The notes: generated by a model from the letters alone, not told the origin. A DNA stretch of 64,000 bases from an uncultured Planktomarina sp. (GCA_943788425.1 CALSQF010000015.1:1-64000), one strand, 5' to 3'; shown: positions 45,443-55,281, counted from the stretch's first letter. Numbers and translations: made by a program.

Positions 45443-45493
45443 GAAGGTCTCGATTTATTGCCTAATCACAAAATGCGTCATGTGAGCGAAAGG

Positions 45494-46249
45494 TCAAGGT
45501 AGATATCCCTCGAAAGTGACATTGTCCGCGATGCTGCGCGCGCGGCGCTCTTCATCTCGTGATCTGACGGTCCAACAGAGCACGGGAACCCCTTGTGCTT
45601 TGAGCGCGCTCACAGGAAGATCGTCTAATTGTGTTTGATTGTGAGAAATAAACCCCGCACCGGAGGCGCCAAAATCTAAAATCTGACCGAGGTGTTCGCG
45701 CCGATCGGCGTTGAGGTCTGGCCAACCCTCTGGCTCAAAACGATCCGTGACCAATCCCAGCGGGATATCTGCTCGGATCTCGCCGAATGCGCTTACCGAA
45801 TGCGGATTGAAAGACATGACCGCGACCGGCCCGCGATAGGGCCGCAAAGCCGTTGCCACCGCGGCTTCAAGCGGGCCGACGTCTTGTCCCATATTGCCGT
45901 CTTGATCTTTGATTTCAACGAGGAGCGGGACGCGGCCTGCGATCAAATCTAAGACCTGTTTGAGATCGGCAATGGTGTCGTGCCCACCACTCAGTTTGAT
46001 GCCCGATAGATCTGCAGCCAGTCTTTGCGCGATGGGGCCAATCTGATCGGTGAGGCGGTCAAGGTGGTCGTCATGAAACACCATCGCCGCCCCGTCGCTG
46101 CTCATTTGCACGTCCAGTTCAATCCCGTATCCCGCCGCGATGGCTGCGCGAAACGCCGCGAGGGAATTTTCTGGCCGCCCGTCGGATGCGTCATGCAAGC
46201 CGCGATGCGCAATTGGGTGGGTCAAAAAACAGGCGGGAAGGGCTGTCAT
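45494..46249 (-). CDS. Glycerophosphodiester phosphodiesterase
   Basis: 251-residue GDPD with a TIM-barrel fold, hydrolysing glycerophosphodiesters to glycerol-3-phosphate and an alcohol. The catalytic region is IAHRGLHDASDGRPENSLAA with ELDVQMSSDGAAMVFHDDHL, including the two histidines and metal-binding Glu/Asp. There is no signal peptide, so it is cytoplasmic like UgpQ. The start overlaps the RidA-family gene by four bases. Confidence 0.92.
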   Translation of the reverse strand: MTALPACFLTHPIAHRGLHDASDGRPENSLAAFRAAIAAGYGIELDVQMSSDGAAMVFHDDHLDRLTDQIGPIAQRLAADLSGIKLSGGHDTIADLKQVLDLIAGRVPLLVEIKDQDGNMGQDVGPLEAAVATALRPYRGPVAVMSFNPHSVSAFGEIRADIPLGLVTDRFEPEGWPDLNADRREHLGQILDFGASGAGFISHNQTQLDDLPVSALKAQGVPVLCWTVRSRDEERRARSIADNVTFEGYLP

Positions 46250-46710
46250 GCGATTTGGAAAATACCTTCAATCTCAACCGCAACACCCAATGGCAAAGAG
46301 GGGGCAGAGACCGCGGCGCGGGCATGCCGGCCAGCATCGCCGAGGGCTTCGACCAAGAAGTCTGAGGCGCCGTTGATAACTTTTGGTTGCTCTGTGTAAT
46401 CTTGTGTGGAATTCACAAAACCGGACAATTTTACCACGCGCACAAGCCGGTCGAGATCACCGCCACAGGCGGCTTTGACCTGTGCCAAAAGCGAGATCGC
46501 GCAGGTGCGTGCAGCGACGACGCCCTCTTCGGTGCTCATCGTGTCTCCCAGCTTGCCGGTGATAAAGCCATTGGCGTCCTGGCTGATTTGACCAGAAACA
46601 AAGACCAAGTCCCCCACCTGTACAAAAGGTACATAATTGGCCGCAGGTGCCGGAGCATCTGCCAGGGTCACGCCCAATTCCGCGAGGCGGGTTTCAAATT
46701 TTCCGGTCAT
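46246..46710 (-). CDS. RidA-family protein (YjgF/YER057c/UK114)
   Basis: 154 residues from ATG 46710, with AAGGAG upstream. The fold is chorismate-mutase-like trimeric. Blocks are YVPFVQVGDLVFVSGQISQD, GLDRLVRVVKLSGFVNSTQD-like (here GDLDRLVRVVKLSGFV) and GDAGRHARAAVSAPSLPLGV, with the conserved Arg in HARAAV. The longer size and position of the arginine fit the YjgH/TdcF-like subgroup rather than classical RidA; enamine/imine deaminase activity is possible but not certain. It overlaps the GDPD gene. Confidence 0.85.
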   Translation of the reverse strand: MTGKFETRLAELGVTLADAPAPAANYVPFVQVGDLVFVSGQISQDANGFITGKLGDTMSTEEGVVAARTCAISLLAQVKAACGGDLDRLVRVVKLSGFVNSTQDYTEQPKVINGASDFLVEALGDAGRHARAAVSAPSLPLGVAVEIEGIFQIA

Positions 46711-46776
46711 ATCGTCACTCCTTTGAACTGTTTGACCACAGCGATAGGCGGAAACATGCGGTGAGAAAAGCAAAAA

Positions 46777-48046
46777 TTAATATTCCCGCAGCGCTTGCGT
46801 AAAATAGTTACGGATGGGTTCAAGCATATAGTCCAAAGGGCTGCGGTTGTGCGTGCGAATAAATACCTGTGCTGGCATGCCCGGACGCAAGAGAGGCGTC
46901 CCGCCTTTTAGAGAGGTATTTTCGCGCGGGGGCAAAGCAATCTCAACCATATAATACGGCGGGCTGTCTGGTCGGCTTTGAAAGGTATCGGCTGAAATTT
47001 TATGTAGCCGGCCTTTTAAGTCTTGCACCGCCCCTTTGTGCAGAAGTTTAATGATGCTGGCTTGTCCCACAAAAAGATGATTGATCTCCTCAGGGACGAT
47101 TTTGGCCGTGATCACAAAGGGTTGGTCATTGGGTGCAAGATGCAAGATTGGTTTGGCCGGTTGTACGACCGCTTGCGCACCGGAAATGGTCAACCCATGG
47201 ACAACCCCGTTGATCGGCGCGGTGAGGGTGAGCCCCGCCAGCTCTTGTTTCAGTCGGCGGCGATCTGCGCGCAGCCGCAGCTCTTGCGGGTGCAGATCGC
47301 GCAGGGCTGTAATGGCCGCCTTATGATCGGCAGCAATCTGGCGCAACCGGTCGATTTCAATTTCGTGAAGCTGCGTTTGTGCTTCGGCGCGTTTGGCGCG
47401 AAGTTGCGGGATCTTGCCGAGGAGCGCAGCCTCCTGCTGCTGAAGTGCGGAGCGCTGTGCCCGGTCGGCGAGCCCTTTGGCGCTCAAAGAAAATTGAGCC
47501 ACCAGTTCTTTGCCCAAAAGCGCAAGCTGTCGCTCCGTGGCTTGGACCTGGGCGCTCAGGCCTTCAATTTCCAGGCCCATTTGTGCGGTTTGATTGTGTA
47601 ATTTTTTCAGTTTGAAGCCGATATGCGAGATGGGTTTCGAAAAGTTGTACTTGTCCTTGGAGCATAAGCTGCAGGTCTGGATCCTCCGCCGCTTTGGTCT
47701 GTAAAACCGGATCAAATTCGATGGAGAGGCGATCATCACGCTCGGACAGTAAACGTGCGCGCCGCGCCATGATCTCCAACAGGTGCCTCTCCGTGAGATC
47801 CAGATCCACGTTTTGTGCTTGTCCACCCAATTGCAATAAGGCTGTGCCCGTTTGCACAACATCGCCCTCTTTGACCCATAGAGTGGCCACCTGATCGCCT
47901 GTTGGATGTTGGATCGCGTGGTTGTGTCCCATGGGGGCGACCTGTCCCCAGGCAACCACCGCTCCTGACAAGGTGACAGAGACCGACCAAAGCGCAAAAC
48001 CACCGACAAAACCTATGGTGCATAGGCTCCCTCCCTATGGCGACAT
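46777..48046 (-). pseudogene. Broken HlyD-family membrane fusion protein of a type I secretion system
   Basis: The intact protein would bridge an ABC exporter and TolC. Reading from ATG 48046, codon 4 is TAG (48035-48037). The same frame then gives a membrane helix (TIGFVGGFALWSVSVTLSGA), the biotinyl-lipoyl-like part (NHAIQHPTGDQVATLWVKEG) and coiled coil (VQLFETHLAYRLQTEK). At a run of six T (47602-47607) the frame must shift by one base to continue as LHNQTAQMGLEIEGLSAQVQ, then APINGVVHGLTISGAQAVVQ and LRPGMPAQVFIRTHNRSPLD to the stop at 46777. Nonsense and frameshift together make a pseudogene, next to a deleted exporter gene. Confidence 0.85.
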
Positions 48047-48057
48047 ATTTTGTGACA

Positions 48058-48786
48058 CTAAATTGCATGCGGCGCCTGACTACGGGATGACAGTGCGGAA
48101 ATATCCGCATGATTTTTAACCATTTTACGAAGGATGTCTTCCTTGGGGCCAAAGGCTGTGATTTGGCCGCTTTCAATCACCATGAGGGTATCGCATTCTT
48201 GAATAGCCGCTGGGCGATGAGCGATGATGAGCACCGTATTGCCTTTGCGCTTGAAGCGTCGCACCGCAGCGTTGAGCGCCGCAACGCCCTCATTGTCCAA
48301 ATTGGAATTTGGTTCGTCCAGAACCAAAAGCACCGGGTCGCCAAAAAGGGCACGCGCCAAACCAATACGCTGTGCCTGCCCGCCGGACAATTGGCACACA
48401 TCCGTGTCAAATCCTTGTGGCAATTGGGTGATCATTTCAAAGGCGCCTGCATTACGGGCGGCCGTGAACAGCAGGTCTTGCGGCGGGTCTGTCTGATATC
48501 GGGTGATGTTTTCGGCCACTGTGCCTGGCAATAGCTGCATTTTTTGTGGCAAATATCCGATGTATTGTCCCAGGTTATCCGTGTCATAGGCGGTAAGGGC
48601 TGTTCCTCCTAATTGCACGGCGCCATAGGGTAGAACGTGGTCATAGACATGCAGCATATAAAGCGGGCCGGTCAGCAGTAAGAGATTGACCAAAAAACTG
48701 AACAGGCCCACGATCACGAAAAGATGTCGTAAGCTGGCACGAACGTGCCCTAAGTCATTTCTCTCATATTGATATTTGTCTTTCAT
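48058..48786 (-). pseudogene. Internally deleted type I secretion ABC exporter (PrtD/HlyB-like)
   Basis: An open frame of 242 codons, where the family has 550-700. The N-terminus is the first part of the membrane domain (LFSFLVNLLLLTGPLYMLHV, YDHVLP), which then joins directly to the middle of the nucleotide-binding domain (AVQLGGTALTAYDTDNLGQY, IGYLPQKMQLLPGTVAENIT). The rest is a normal ABC domain: LSGGQAQRIGLARALFG and LLVLDEPNSNLD. Missing are most of the membrane helices and the Walker A motif, so it cannot bind ATP normally or form a channel. The deletion is in frame, which hides it as an intact gene. The broken HlyD gene follows. Confidence 0.87.
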
Positions 48787-48918
48787 GCCCTAACTCTTTC
48801 GAGAAGCCGGCGCGCAATGCTGTAACCGATTTGCCACAAATTATTAGGGCAGCATGCTTAACGTTTGCCCAACAGAGCACGAGAACCTATTACGAAGTTC
48901 AAAGCCAAAGGTGAGTCC

Positions 48919-49650
48919 ATGATGGAACGGTTGTCAATTTTCGCGGTCGCATCTCTCGTGATGGTTGTGTCTGCCTGTAGCCCCGCTCAGGGCCCTGTCG
49001 CGGATGATCCCTTCGAGCGGATCAATCGTGGCACCCACGCTTTTAACAAAGGCTTGGACCGCAACATCCTATCGCCGATCTCCAAAACCTATACAGATGT
49101 CTTTCCTGATCCTGTGGAAAACAGTGTGTCGAATTTTGCACGCAACCTCAGCTTGCCAGGAAAGGTGGTCAACAACGTATTGCAATTGGATCTATCGTCT
49201 GCGGCGCGCAATACGGGAAGGTTTGTGCTCAACAGCACCATCGGTTTGGCAGGTCTGTTTGATCCCTCGCAAAAGATTGGACTTGTGGAAAAAGACACTG
49301 ATTTCGGCGAGACTTTACAAGGTTGGGGCGTGGGCGAAGGCGCTTATGTAGAATTACCTGTGTTCGGCCCGTCAAACCTGCGTGACGGGATGGCGCTCTT
49401 TGTCGATATGCTCCTGTTGGATCCAGCTAGTCAAATACTAAAACCGCCAGTTTCAGAGTATCGCACCGCTTCTAATTTGGGAGAGCTGTTACAAAAAAGA
49501 CAAATTTATAGTGCCCAGATCGATGAAGTTCTCTACAGTAGCGCCGACAGTTACGCCCAATCGCGGCTGGTTTATCTCCAAAGCCGTCGTTTTGAATTGA
49601 AAGACATTTCCGACGATGCCTATATCGATCCCTATGCCGAATTCGAATAA
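48919..49650 (+). CDS. mlaA: MlaA (VacJ) lipoprotein, phospholipid retrograde transport
   Basis: Outer-membrane lipoprotein that removes misplaced phospholipids from the outer leaflet. 243 residues from ATG 48919, with AAGGTGAG upstream. The lipobox is MVVSAC (residues about 14-19). Family blocks are DPFERINRGTHAFNKGLDRN, FPDPVENSVSNFARNLSLPG, NTGRFVLNSTIGLAGLFDPS and DFGETLQGWGVGEGAYVELP. It is followed by mlaC, overlapping by about 35 bases. Confidence 0.93.
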   Translation: MMERLSIFAVASLVMVVSACSPAQGPVADDPFERINRGTHAFNKGLDRNILSPISKTYTDVFPDPVENSVSNFARNLSLPGKVVNNVLQLDLSSAARNTGRFVLNSTIGLAGLFDPSQKIGLVEKDTDFGETLQGWGVGEGAYVELPVFGPSNLRDGMALFVDMLLLDPASQILKPPVSEYRTASNLGELLQKRQIYSAQIDEVLYSSADSYAQSRLVYLQSRRFELKDISDDAYIDPYAEFE

Positions 49651-50239
49651 ATCACATATTGCCCGCCGTACAGTTTTGTCGGGGCTTGCATCTTGCGCCT
49701 TGGCCGGCCCCGTCTTTGCTTTGGACAGACGAGAAGCGACCCAATTGGTCGATCAATTGGTCGGCCAGATCAATGCGGCGATTGACTCGGGCATATCTGA
49801 AACGAAGTTGATCGGCCGGTTTGAACGCATTTTCGCGGATTATGCCGATGTGAACATCATTGCCCGCTCAGCGCTTGGTCCTGCGGCCCGCACGGCCAAA
49901 CCTGCGGAGATCGAGGCCTATGTCGTGGCGTTTCGAGGATATATTGCGCGAAAATACGGCAAGCGGTTTCATGAATTTGTGGGCGGTAAAATCGTGGTGA
50001 CCGGAACCAGTGATCGTGGCAAATTCTATGAGGTGATGGCCGTGACCGAATTGCGCGGTTCTGCGCCCTTTGAAGTCGCCTTCCGGGTGTCCGACCGTTC
50101 GGGGCGGAATTTATTTTTTGATATCATCATAGAAGGCATCAGCCTTTTATCCTCGGAGCGGGTGGAGATCGGTGCTCTGCTCGACGCGCGCAACGGAAAT
50201 ATTGCGAAGTTGACCCAGGATTTAGCGCGCCTAGGATGA
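49616..50239 (+). CDS. mlaC: MlaC/Ttg2D-family periplasmic phospholipid-binding protein
   Basis: Shuttles phospholipid between MlaA and the inner-membrane MlaFEDB complex. The N-terminus carries an export signal (IARRTVLSGLASCALAGPVF, cut near ALD). The mature part has LIGRFERIFADYADVNIIAR, YVVAFRGYIARKYGKRFHEF and FFDIIIEGISLLSSERVEIG, the MlaC pattern. ATG 49616 gives 207 residues; ATG 49634 is an equally possible start, since neither has a strong ribosome binding site. The gene overlaps mlaA and is probably translated by coupling. mlaFED are not here. Confidence 0.88.
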   Translation: MPISIPMPNSNKSHIARRTVLSGLASCALAGPVFALDRREATQLVDQLVGQINAAIDSGISETKLIGRFERIFADYADVNIIARSALGPAARTAKPAEIEAYVVAFRGYIARKYGKRFHEFVGGKIVVTGTSDRGKFYEVMAVTELRGSAPFEVAFRVSDRSGRNLFFDIIIEGISLLSSERVEIGALLDARNGNIAKLTQDLARLG

Positions 50240-50269
50240 CGGGCATCTGCCGCTAGGCCCGTCGGTGGT

Positions 50270-52405
50270 CTAATTTTCTTTTGAGAAGAGTCCGAAAAGA
50301 AGCTGCGTGAGGGTTTTTACTTTGGGCTTTTCTGGAGTGCCGTCGATCGGTGAGCGTCCGGCTCCCTCCGGGATGCGATCGCGCAACATCGGTAACGCAC
50401 CAGGTTTGGCTTGCTCTGTTATGGCCAGCATGGTTTCCCGCCAGATATCCGCTGGGATACTGCCGCCTGTTACGCCTTTGAGTGGTCGGTTGTCATCGTA
50501 GCCCATCCAAACGCCTATAACAAAATCAGAGGTAAATCCAATAAACCAGGCATCCCGCGCCGCTTGGGTGGTTCCAGTTTTTCCCGCAATTTCAATGCCG
50601 TCAATCTGAGCGCGCTGTCCGGTGCCCTTTTGGATGACCTCATGCATCATATAGGTAAGCTCTCGGGCTGTTTTGGTGCGAATGACGCGCTCGCCAATGC
50701 CCCCTGTGCGGCCTGCCAGTGGCTCACTTTCTCCCAAGAGCCTCAGCGACGTGATGCCATAGGGTTGAACGGATGTGCCGCCGTTTAGGATGCCCGCATA
50801 GGCACTAGTCATTTCGATCAAGGTGCTTTCTGATGTGCCAAGGGCCAGTGCAGGGCCATCTGCGAGCGCATCTTGTAAGCCAAAATCCCAAGCAATTTTT
50901 TGAACCGTGTCGCGGCCAATGTGCTCAGAAATCTTCACAGCTGGAATATTGAGCGATTCGGCCAGGGCTTGAGTATAGGTCACGTCTCCGGCGAAAGTTT
51001 TGCTGTAATTAGACGGGCTCCAAGCGCCGGATCCGGGAATATTGAGGGTGATTGGCTCATCACGAACGCGATCGAAGGGCGTATGGCCAAGCTCAAGCGC
51101 GGCGGCATAGACGAAGGGCTTGAAGGCAGATCCGGTTTGTCGTCGCGCCTGAGTGGCACGGTTGAACGCCCCGGTCGTGCGCGTGTCACGCCCGCCGATC
51201 ATGGCCCGAACGGCGCCCTCTTTGTTCATTACCACAACCGCGACTTCTGCTTTGGAACTCTTCGAGATTTTGTCATCGAACACCCGGCGGACGGCCTGCT
51301 CTGTCGCGGTTTGAATGGTTTGATCCAACGTGGTTTGGATCAGTACATCTTCCGTGGTGTTGCGGGTGAAATACCTTGGACCTGTCGTCATGATCCAATC
51401 TGCAAAATACCCCCCCGCGCGGGCAGTGGCTGCAGGGCTGAGGGCCGCGGGGTTGGCAATGGCAAAGCTGGCCTCGGCAGCAGAGAGGTAATTCTCCCGC
51501 AGCATCAGCCCAAGGACCACGTTCGCACGCGCTTGTGCTCCCATCAGATTATGGGTGGGCGCTAGCCGCGATGGTGCTTTGAGCAAGCCGGCCAACATGG
51601 CTGCCTCCGCCGCATTTACTTGATTGGCAGATCTACTGAAATACCTTTGAGCGGCTGCTTCAAAGCCGCGTGCGCCGGCGCCCAATGCGACGCGGTTGAG
51701 GTAGATTGTCAGTATCTCATCTTTGGAGTAGCGCAGTTCCATCGCAAGCGCGAAGCTTGCTTCTTTGATCTTGCGCCAGAGTGTGGTGCGGCGGCATTGC
51801 CGCTCATATTCGCGTTCAGAGGGCCAATCATCCGTATTGAAGGCGACGCCCAAGCACAACAGCTTTGCAGTCTGCTGTGTGATGGTAGAGCCACCATGAC
51901 CGGACAAAGGACCCCGTCCCTCACTCAAGTTGATCCGAATGGCAGAGGCCATACCGCGGGGGCTGATGCCAAAATGACGATAAAAGCGTCGATCTTCTGT
52001 GGCTACGACCGCGGCTTTCAAAAATGGTGAAATCGTCTGGGCGGTAATCATGCCGCCAAATTGGTCGCCGCGCCATGCGAAGACTGCACCAGTGCGGTCC
52101 ATAAGAGTAACCGACCCGGCCGCCCGCCCGTCGATCATCTCATGAGCTTCGGGTAGAGTTGACGCGAAATAGGCAACACCGAGACTGATCAATAAACATA
52201 CCACCAGCCCAAGCCGCCAGATGAGAGCCCAGAGCATGCGAAAGGGCAGCAAGAAAGCGCGCCACAGCAGGGCGCGGAGCTGCGCAAACCATCCCTTTGC
52301 AGGGGGTTTTTGCGGGGTTTGCCCCGGTTTTGGTTTGCGGGCGGGCAGCGGTCCTCTGCGATCTGCGACGAGGGGTTTGCTTGGCCCTGAATATTTCTTT
52401 GCCAT
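50270..52405 (-). CDS. Class A penicillin-binding protein (PBP1A family)
   Basis: Bifunctional peptidoglycan synthase, 711 residues from ATG 52405. A basic N-terminus (RRGPLPARKPKPGQTPQKPP) precedes one membrane helix (LGLVVCLLISLGVAYFAS). The glycosyltransferase domain has VATEDRRFYRHFGISPRGMA and GGSTITQQTAKLL. The transpeptidase domain has RQTGSAFKPFVYAAALE (catalytic SxxK), ESLNIPAVK (SxN) and IAGKTGTTQAARDAW (KTG). It polymerises and cross-links glycan strands. A longer reading to 52519 is not needed. Confidence 0.95.
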   Translation of the reverse strand: MAKKYSGPSKPLVADRRGPLPARKPKPGQTPQKPPAKGWFAQLRALLWRAFLLPFRMLWALIWRLGLVVCLLISLGVAYFASTLPEAHEMIDGRAAGSVTLMDRTGAVFAWRGDQFGGMITAQTISPFLKAAVVATEDRRFYRHFGISPRGMASAIRINLSEGRGPLSGHGGSTITQQTAKLLCLGVAFNTDDWPSEREYERQCRRTTLWRKIKEASFALAMELRYSKDEILTIYLNRVALGAGARGFEAAAQRYFSRSANQVNAAEAAMLAGLLKAPSRLAPTHNLMGAQARANVVLGLMLRENYLSAAEASFAIANPAALSPAATARAGGYFADWIMTTGPRYFTRNTTEDVLIQTTLDQTIQTATEQAVRRVFDDKISKSSKAEVAVVVMNKEGAVRAMIGGRDTRTTGAFNRATQARRQTGSAFKPFVYAAALELGHTPFDRVRDEPITLNIPGSGAWSPSNYSKTFAGDVTYTQALAESLNIPAVKISEHIGRDTVQKIAWDFGLQDALADGPALALGTSESTLIEMTSAYAGILNGGTSVQPYGITSLRLLGESEPLAGRTGGIGERVIRTKTARELTYMMHEVIQKGTGQRAQIDGIEIAGKTGTTQAARDAWFIGFTSDFVIGVWMGYDDNRPLKGVTGGSIPADIWRETMLAITEQAKPGALPMLRDRIPEGAGRSPIDGTPEKPKVKTLTQLLFGLFSKEN

Positions 52406-52585
52406 ATGCCTGCTTGGTATTGCTTTATGAACGCAGTTTACCGCGCTGGAGTGCATTTGTTGAGCCCAGTGTGGCATGCTCGGCGGTAATTGACCATCTC
52501 CGGCTGTCTTGGCCTTCAATAAGCTTCGGCGTGCCCGGTTTCTGGCAGGTGCGATCCCGCCAGAAGGGCTGAATTTTACTGAATT

Positions 52586-53770
52586 TTATTTGAGGGCCGT
52601 AGCCAACGCTTGTGCCAAAATTGGCACGGTTTGCGCGTTGAGCCCGGCAATATTGATCCGGCTGTCACCGACCATATACACGCCATTGTCTGCACGCATG
52701 GTTTCGACCACTTCAGGCGAAACCCCCAAGCGCGAGAACATCCCACGATGTTTTGCGATAAAATCGAAACGGTCAGAATTTGTCCGCAGGCGCAGCTCGT
52801 CGGCCAGCTGCTGACGCAGGCCGAGCATGCTGAGGCGGGTATCTTCCAGCTCGCTGGCCCAGCTGCTGCGCAGTTCGGTATCGGCCAAAATCATCGTAAC
52901 CAGCCGTGCACCGTGGTCGGGTGGAAATGAGAAATTTTGACGGTTCAAAAACGCCATATTGCCTTGGGTTGTCGCTGTCAGGGCGGCGCTTGGGGAGATG
53001 GCGATCAAAATCCCGGTACGCTCTCGGTAAATGCCGAAATTCTTTGAGCAGCTGGCCGCAATCAGGCATTCGGGCAATTGACTGGCAATTTTGCGGGTGA
53101 AACGCGCATCGTCTTCAAGCCCGTCTCCAAAGCCTTGGTAAGCGATGTCAACGAATGGAATCGCGCCATTGGCCGCAAGGGCGGCGATGATCTGATCTTC
53201 TTGCTCTTCGGTCAGGTTTGCACCGGTTGGATTGTGACAACATCCATGCAGCAAGACGATATCGCCGGCGGGAATGGCTTTGATATCCGTCAGCATGGAG
53301 TCAAAATCCACATCACCTGTTTGGGAGTCAAAATAGCGATATTCTGCCAAGGGCATGCCAAGATATTTGACGATCGAAGGATGGTTGGGCCAGGTCGGAT
53401 TGGACAGCCAGACCGTAGCTGTTGGCGCTGCGATTTTCACCAGCTCGAGTGCTTGGCGCACGGCTCCTGTGCCGCCGGGGGTGGCGACGGCTGAAAGCCG
53501 ATCTGCGGCCACAGTTTCCCCCAGTACCAATTCGATCATGGCTGCGGAAAATTCAGGAGCTCCGGCCAAGCCGACGTAGGCTTTGCTCTCTTGGGTCTGC
53601 CACAAAAGCTCTTCAGCGGATTTGATGGCGCGCATGACGGGGGTTGCGCCTGTGGCGTCTTTATAAACCCCAACCCCGAGGTCGATCTTGGTTTCCCTCG
53701 GGTCGGCTCTATGAGCGGCCATGAGGGCCAAAATTTTGTCTTGTGGTTGGGCGGTCAGGTTGCTGAGCAT
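52586..53770 (-). CDS. Aromatic/aspartate aminotransferase, class I
   Basis: PLP-dependent aminotransferase of 394 residues, similar to TyrB/AspC. The N-terminus has KIDLGVGVYKDATGATPVMR, the glycine-rich region GTGAVRQALELVKIA, then LHGCCHNPTGANLTEEQ. The PLP lysine lies in LIAASCSKNFGIYRERTG and the substrate-carboxylate arginine near NIAGLN. It likely converts aromatic amino acids or aspartate with 2-oxoglutarate. Its start touches the sseA stop. Confidence 0.93.
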   Translation of the reverse strand: MLSNLTAQPQDKILALMAAHRADPRETKIDLGVGVYKDATGATPVMRAIKSAEELLWQTQESKAYVGLAGAPEFSAAMIELVLGETVAADRLSAVATPGGTGAVRQALELVKIAAPTATVWLSNPTWPNHPSIVKYLGMPLAEYRYFDSQTGDVDFDSMLTDIKAIPAGDIVLLHGCCHNPTGANLTEEQEDQIIAALAANGAIPFVDIAYQGFGDGLEDDARFTRKIASQLPECLIAASCSKNFGIYRERTGILIAISPSAALTATTQGNMAFLNRQNFSFPPDHGARLVTMILADTELRSSWASELEDTRLSMLGLRQQLADELRLRTNSDRFDFIAKHRGMFSRLGVSPEVVETMRADNGVYMVGDSRINIAGLNAQTVPILAQALATALK

Positions 53771-54627
53771 CAGCTATCTCCAGTGGCGACGTTAAGGGTT
53801 GGGAACTGGCCCCATTCGGTCCAACTTCCGTCATAAAGGGCGTGATCGGTCTTGCCGATGCGTTCGAGGGCGAGTGATAATACGGCGGCCGTGACACCCG
53901 ATCCGCAGGTTGTAATTGCAGGCTTTGATAAATCGACGCCAGCTTTGCGAAACTCTTCACTCAGCTCGTCTGTTGTTTTCATCGTATGATCGCCGTTGAG
54001 CACTTGGGTAAAGGGAAGGTTTTTTGAGCCCGGAATATGGCCGGTCCGCAGGCCCTGGCGTGGTTCTGGTGCATCCCCGCGAAAGCGCGCGGCGGCGCGG
54101 GCATCAATGATCTCGTGATTGCGCAGTTTAGCGGCATGGGCGACCTGTGTGACGTCGCGCACCATATGGGGGCGCAGCTGGACGGTCATGTGGCGATCTC
54201 GAATGATCGGAGCACCTGTATCCACCGGATTGCCATCGGCGATCCATTTCGGCAGACCTCCATCCAGCACGGCAATTGCGTCATGGCCCATCATGCGAAA
54301 GAGCCACCAGACCCGCGCAGCAGAAAACAGGCCTTTGGAATCATATACCACAATTTGATGCCCATCACCGACACCCAAAGCGCGCACTCGGGACATGAAT
54401 TTTTCAACCGGTGGCACCATATGCGGCAGACTAGAGCGGTGATCTGAAATATCATCGATATCAAAAAACCGCGCGCCCGGAATATGGCTCTTTTCAAACT
54501 CAGCGAAAGCATTGCGATCTTCATTTGGCAAATGCCAGCTGGCATCCAGAACGCGCAGGTCGGGATGTTTCAAATTGTTCTTGAGCCATTGTGTCGAGAC
54601 AAGTGTTTTTGGATCGTCCTGTGCCAT
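53770..54627 (-). CDS. sseA: 3-mercaptopyruvate sulfurtransferase
   Basis: Two rhodanese domains in 285 residues. The first is non-catalytic (LRVLDASWHLPNEDRNAFAE, VVYDSKGLFSAARVWWLFRM). The second carries the catalytic loop TTCGSGVTAAVL, whose CGSGVT pattern is diagnostic for 3-mercaptopyruvate rather than thiosulfate sulfurtransferases. It transfers sulfur from 3-mercaptopyruvate to a thiol or cyanide. It forms a pair with the downstream aminotransferase, which could supply mercaptopyruvate from cysteine, although that coupling is inference. Confidence 0.94.
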   Translation of the reverse strand: MAQDDPKTLVSTQWLKNNLKHPDLRVLDASWHLPNEDRNAFAEFEKSHIPGARFFDIDDISDHRSSLPHMVPPVEKFMSRVRALGVGDGHQIVVYDSKGLFSAARVWWLFRMMGHDAIAVLDGGLPKWIADGNPVDTGAPIIRDRHMTVQLRPHMVRDVTQVAHAAKLRNHEIIDARAAARFRGDAPEPRQGLRTGHIPGSKNLPFTQVLNGDHTMKTTDELSEEFRKAGVDLSKPAITTCGSGVTAAVLSLALERIGKTDHALYDGSWTEWGQFPTLNVATGDS

Positions 54628-54722
54628 GCAGCCCCCTTGGGATGGCTTCCGATTTAACGGCAGCAGAGTAACAAAACAAGAGGGATAAGGCCTATAGTTT
54701 GCAGCTCGCTTGCAGCGACGGT

Positions 54723-55199
54723 CTAGATGCCTTGCTTCAACAACCGTTGTTTTTGCCGACCCCAGTCGCGCTTCGCCTCTGTCGCCCGTTTGTCGTGGTT
54801 CTTTTTGCCCTTGGCGATGCCCAATTTAATTTTCACACGGCCCACATGGTTGAAATACATGACCAATGGCACGAGCGTCATTCCCTCGCGTTGGGTGGCA
54901 TTCCAAAGCCGCGACAGCTCGCGTTTGGACACCAATAACTTGCGTCGACGCTTCTCGACATGCCCCCAGGTCTGCGCTTGCTCATAGGGGGCAATGTAGG
55001 AGTTCACCAACCACAGCTCTCCCTCTTCAACCGCCGCATAGCTTTCGGCGATGTTGCCAGATTTTTCCCGCAGAGATTTCACCTCAGAGCCCATGAGCAT
55101 AACGCCGCATTCGATATCGCTTTCAATTGCATAGTCGTATCGCGCCCGGCGATATTCAGCGATGATTCGGTAATTGGGATCTGATTTTGTTTGGGCCAT
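54723..55199 (-). CDS. smpB: SsrA-binding protein SmpB
   Basis: Binds tmRNA and brings it to stalled ribosomes for trans-translation. 158 residues from ATG 55199. Blocks are [53 protein letters not shown] and [20 protein letters not shown] with a basic C-terminal tail. It follows dapA in the same direction by about 80 bases, the common dapA-smpB order in alphaproteobacteria. The tmRNA gene is not in the window. Confidence 0.96.
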   Translation of the reverse strand: MAQTKSDPNYRIIAEYRRARYDYAIESDIECGVMLMGSEVKSLREKSGNIAESYAAVEEGELWLVNSYIAPYEQAQTWGHVEKRRRKLLVSKRELSRLWNATQREGMTLVPLVMYFNHVGRVKIKLGIAKGKKNHDKRATEAKRDWGRQKQRLLKQGI

Positions 55200-55281
55200 G
55201 GTTCCGCCTATATAGGTGGGGCAAATCGGCTTGCCAATGGGCCGGCCGCCTATTGCGCAATCACATTGCCCCAAACCGAGC

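Noticed and set aside
47736-48176. 146-codon minus-strand frame across the exporter-fusion protein junction
   Set aside because: It is out of frame with both homologous proteins and shows no conserved domain.
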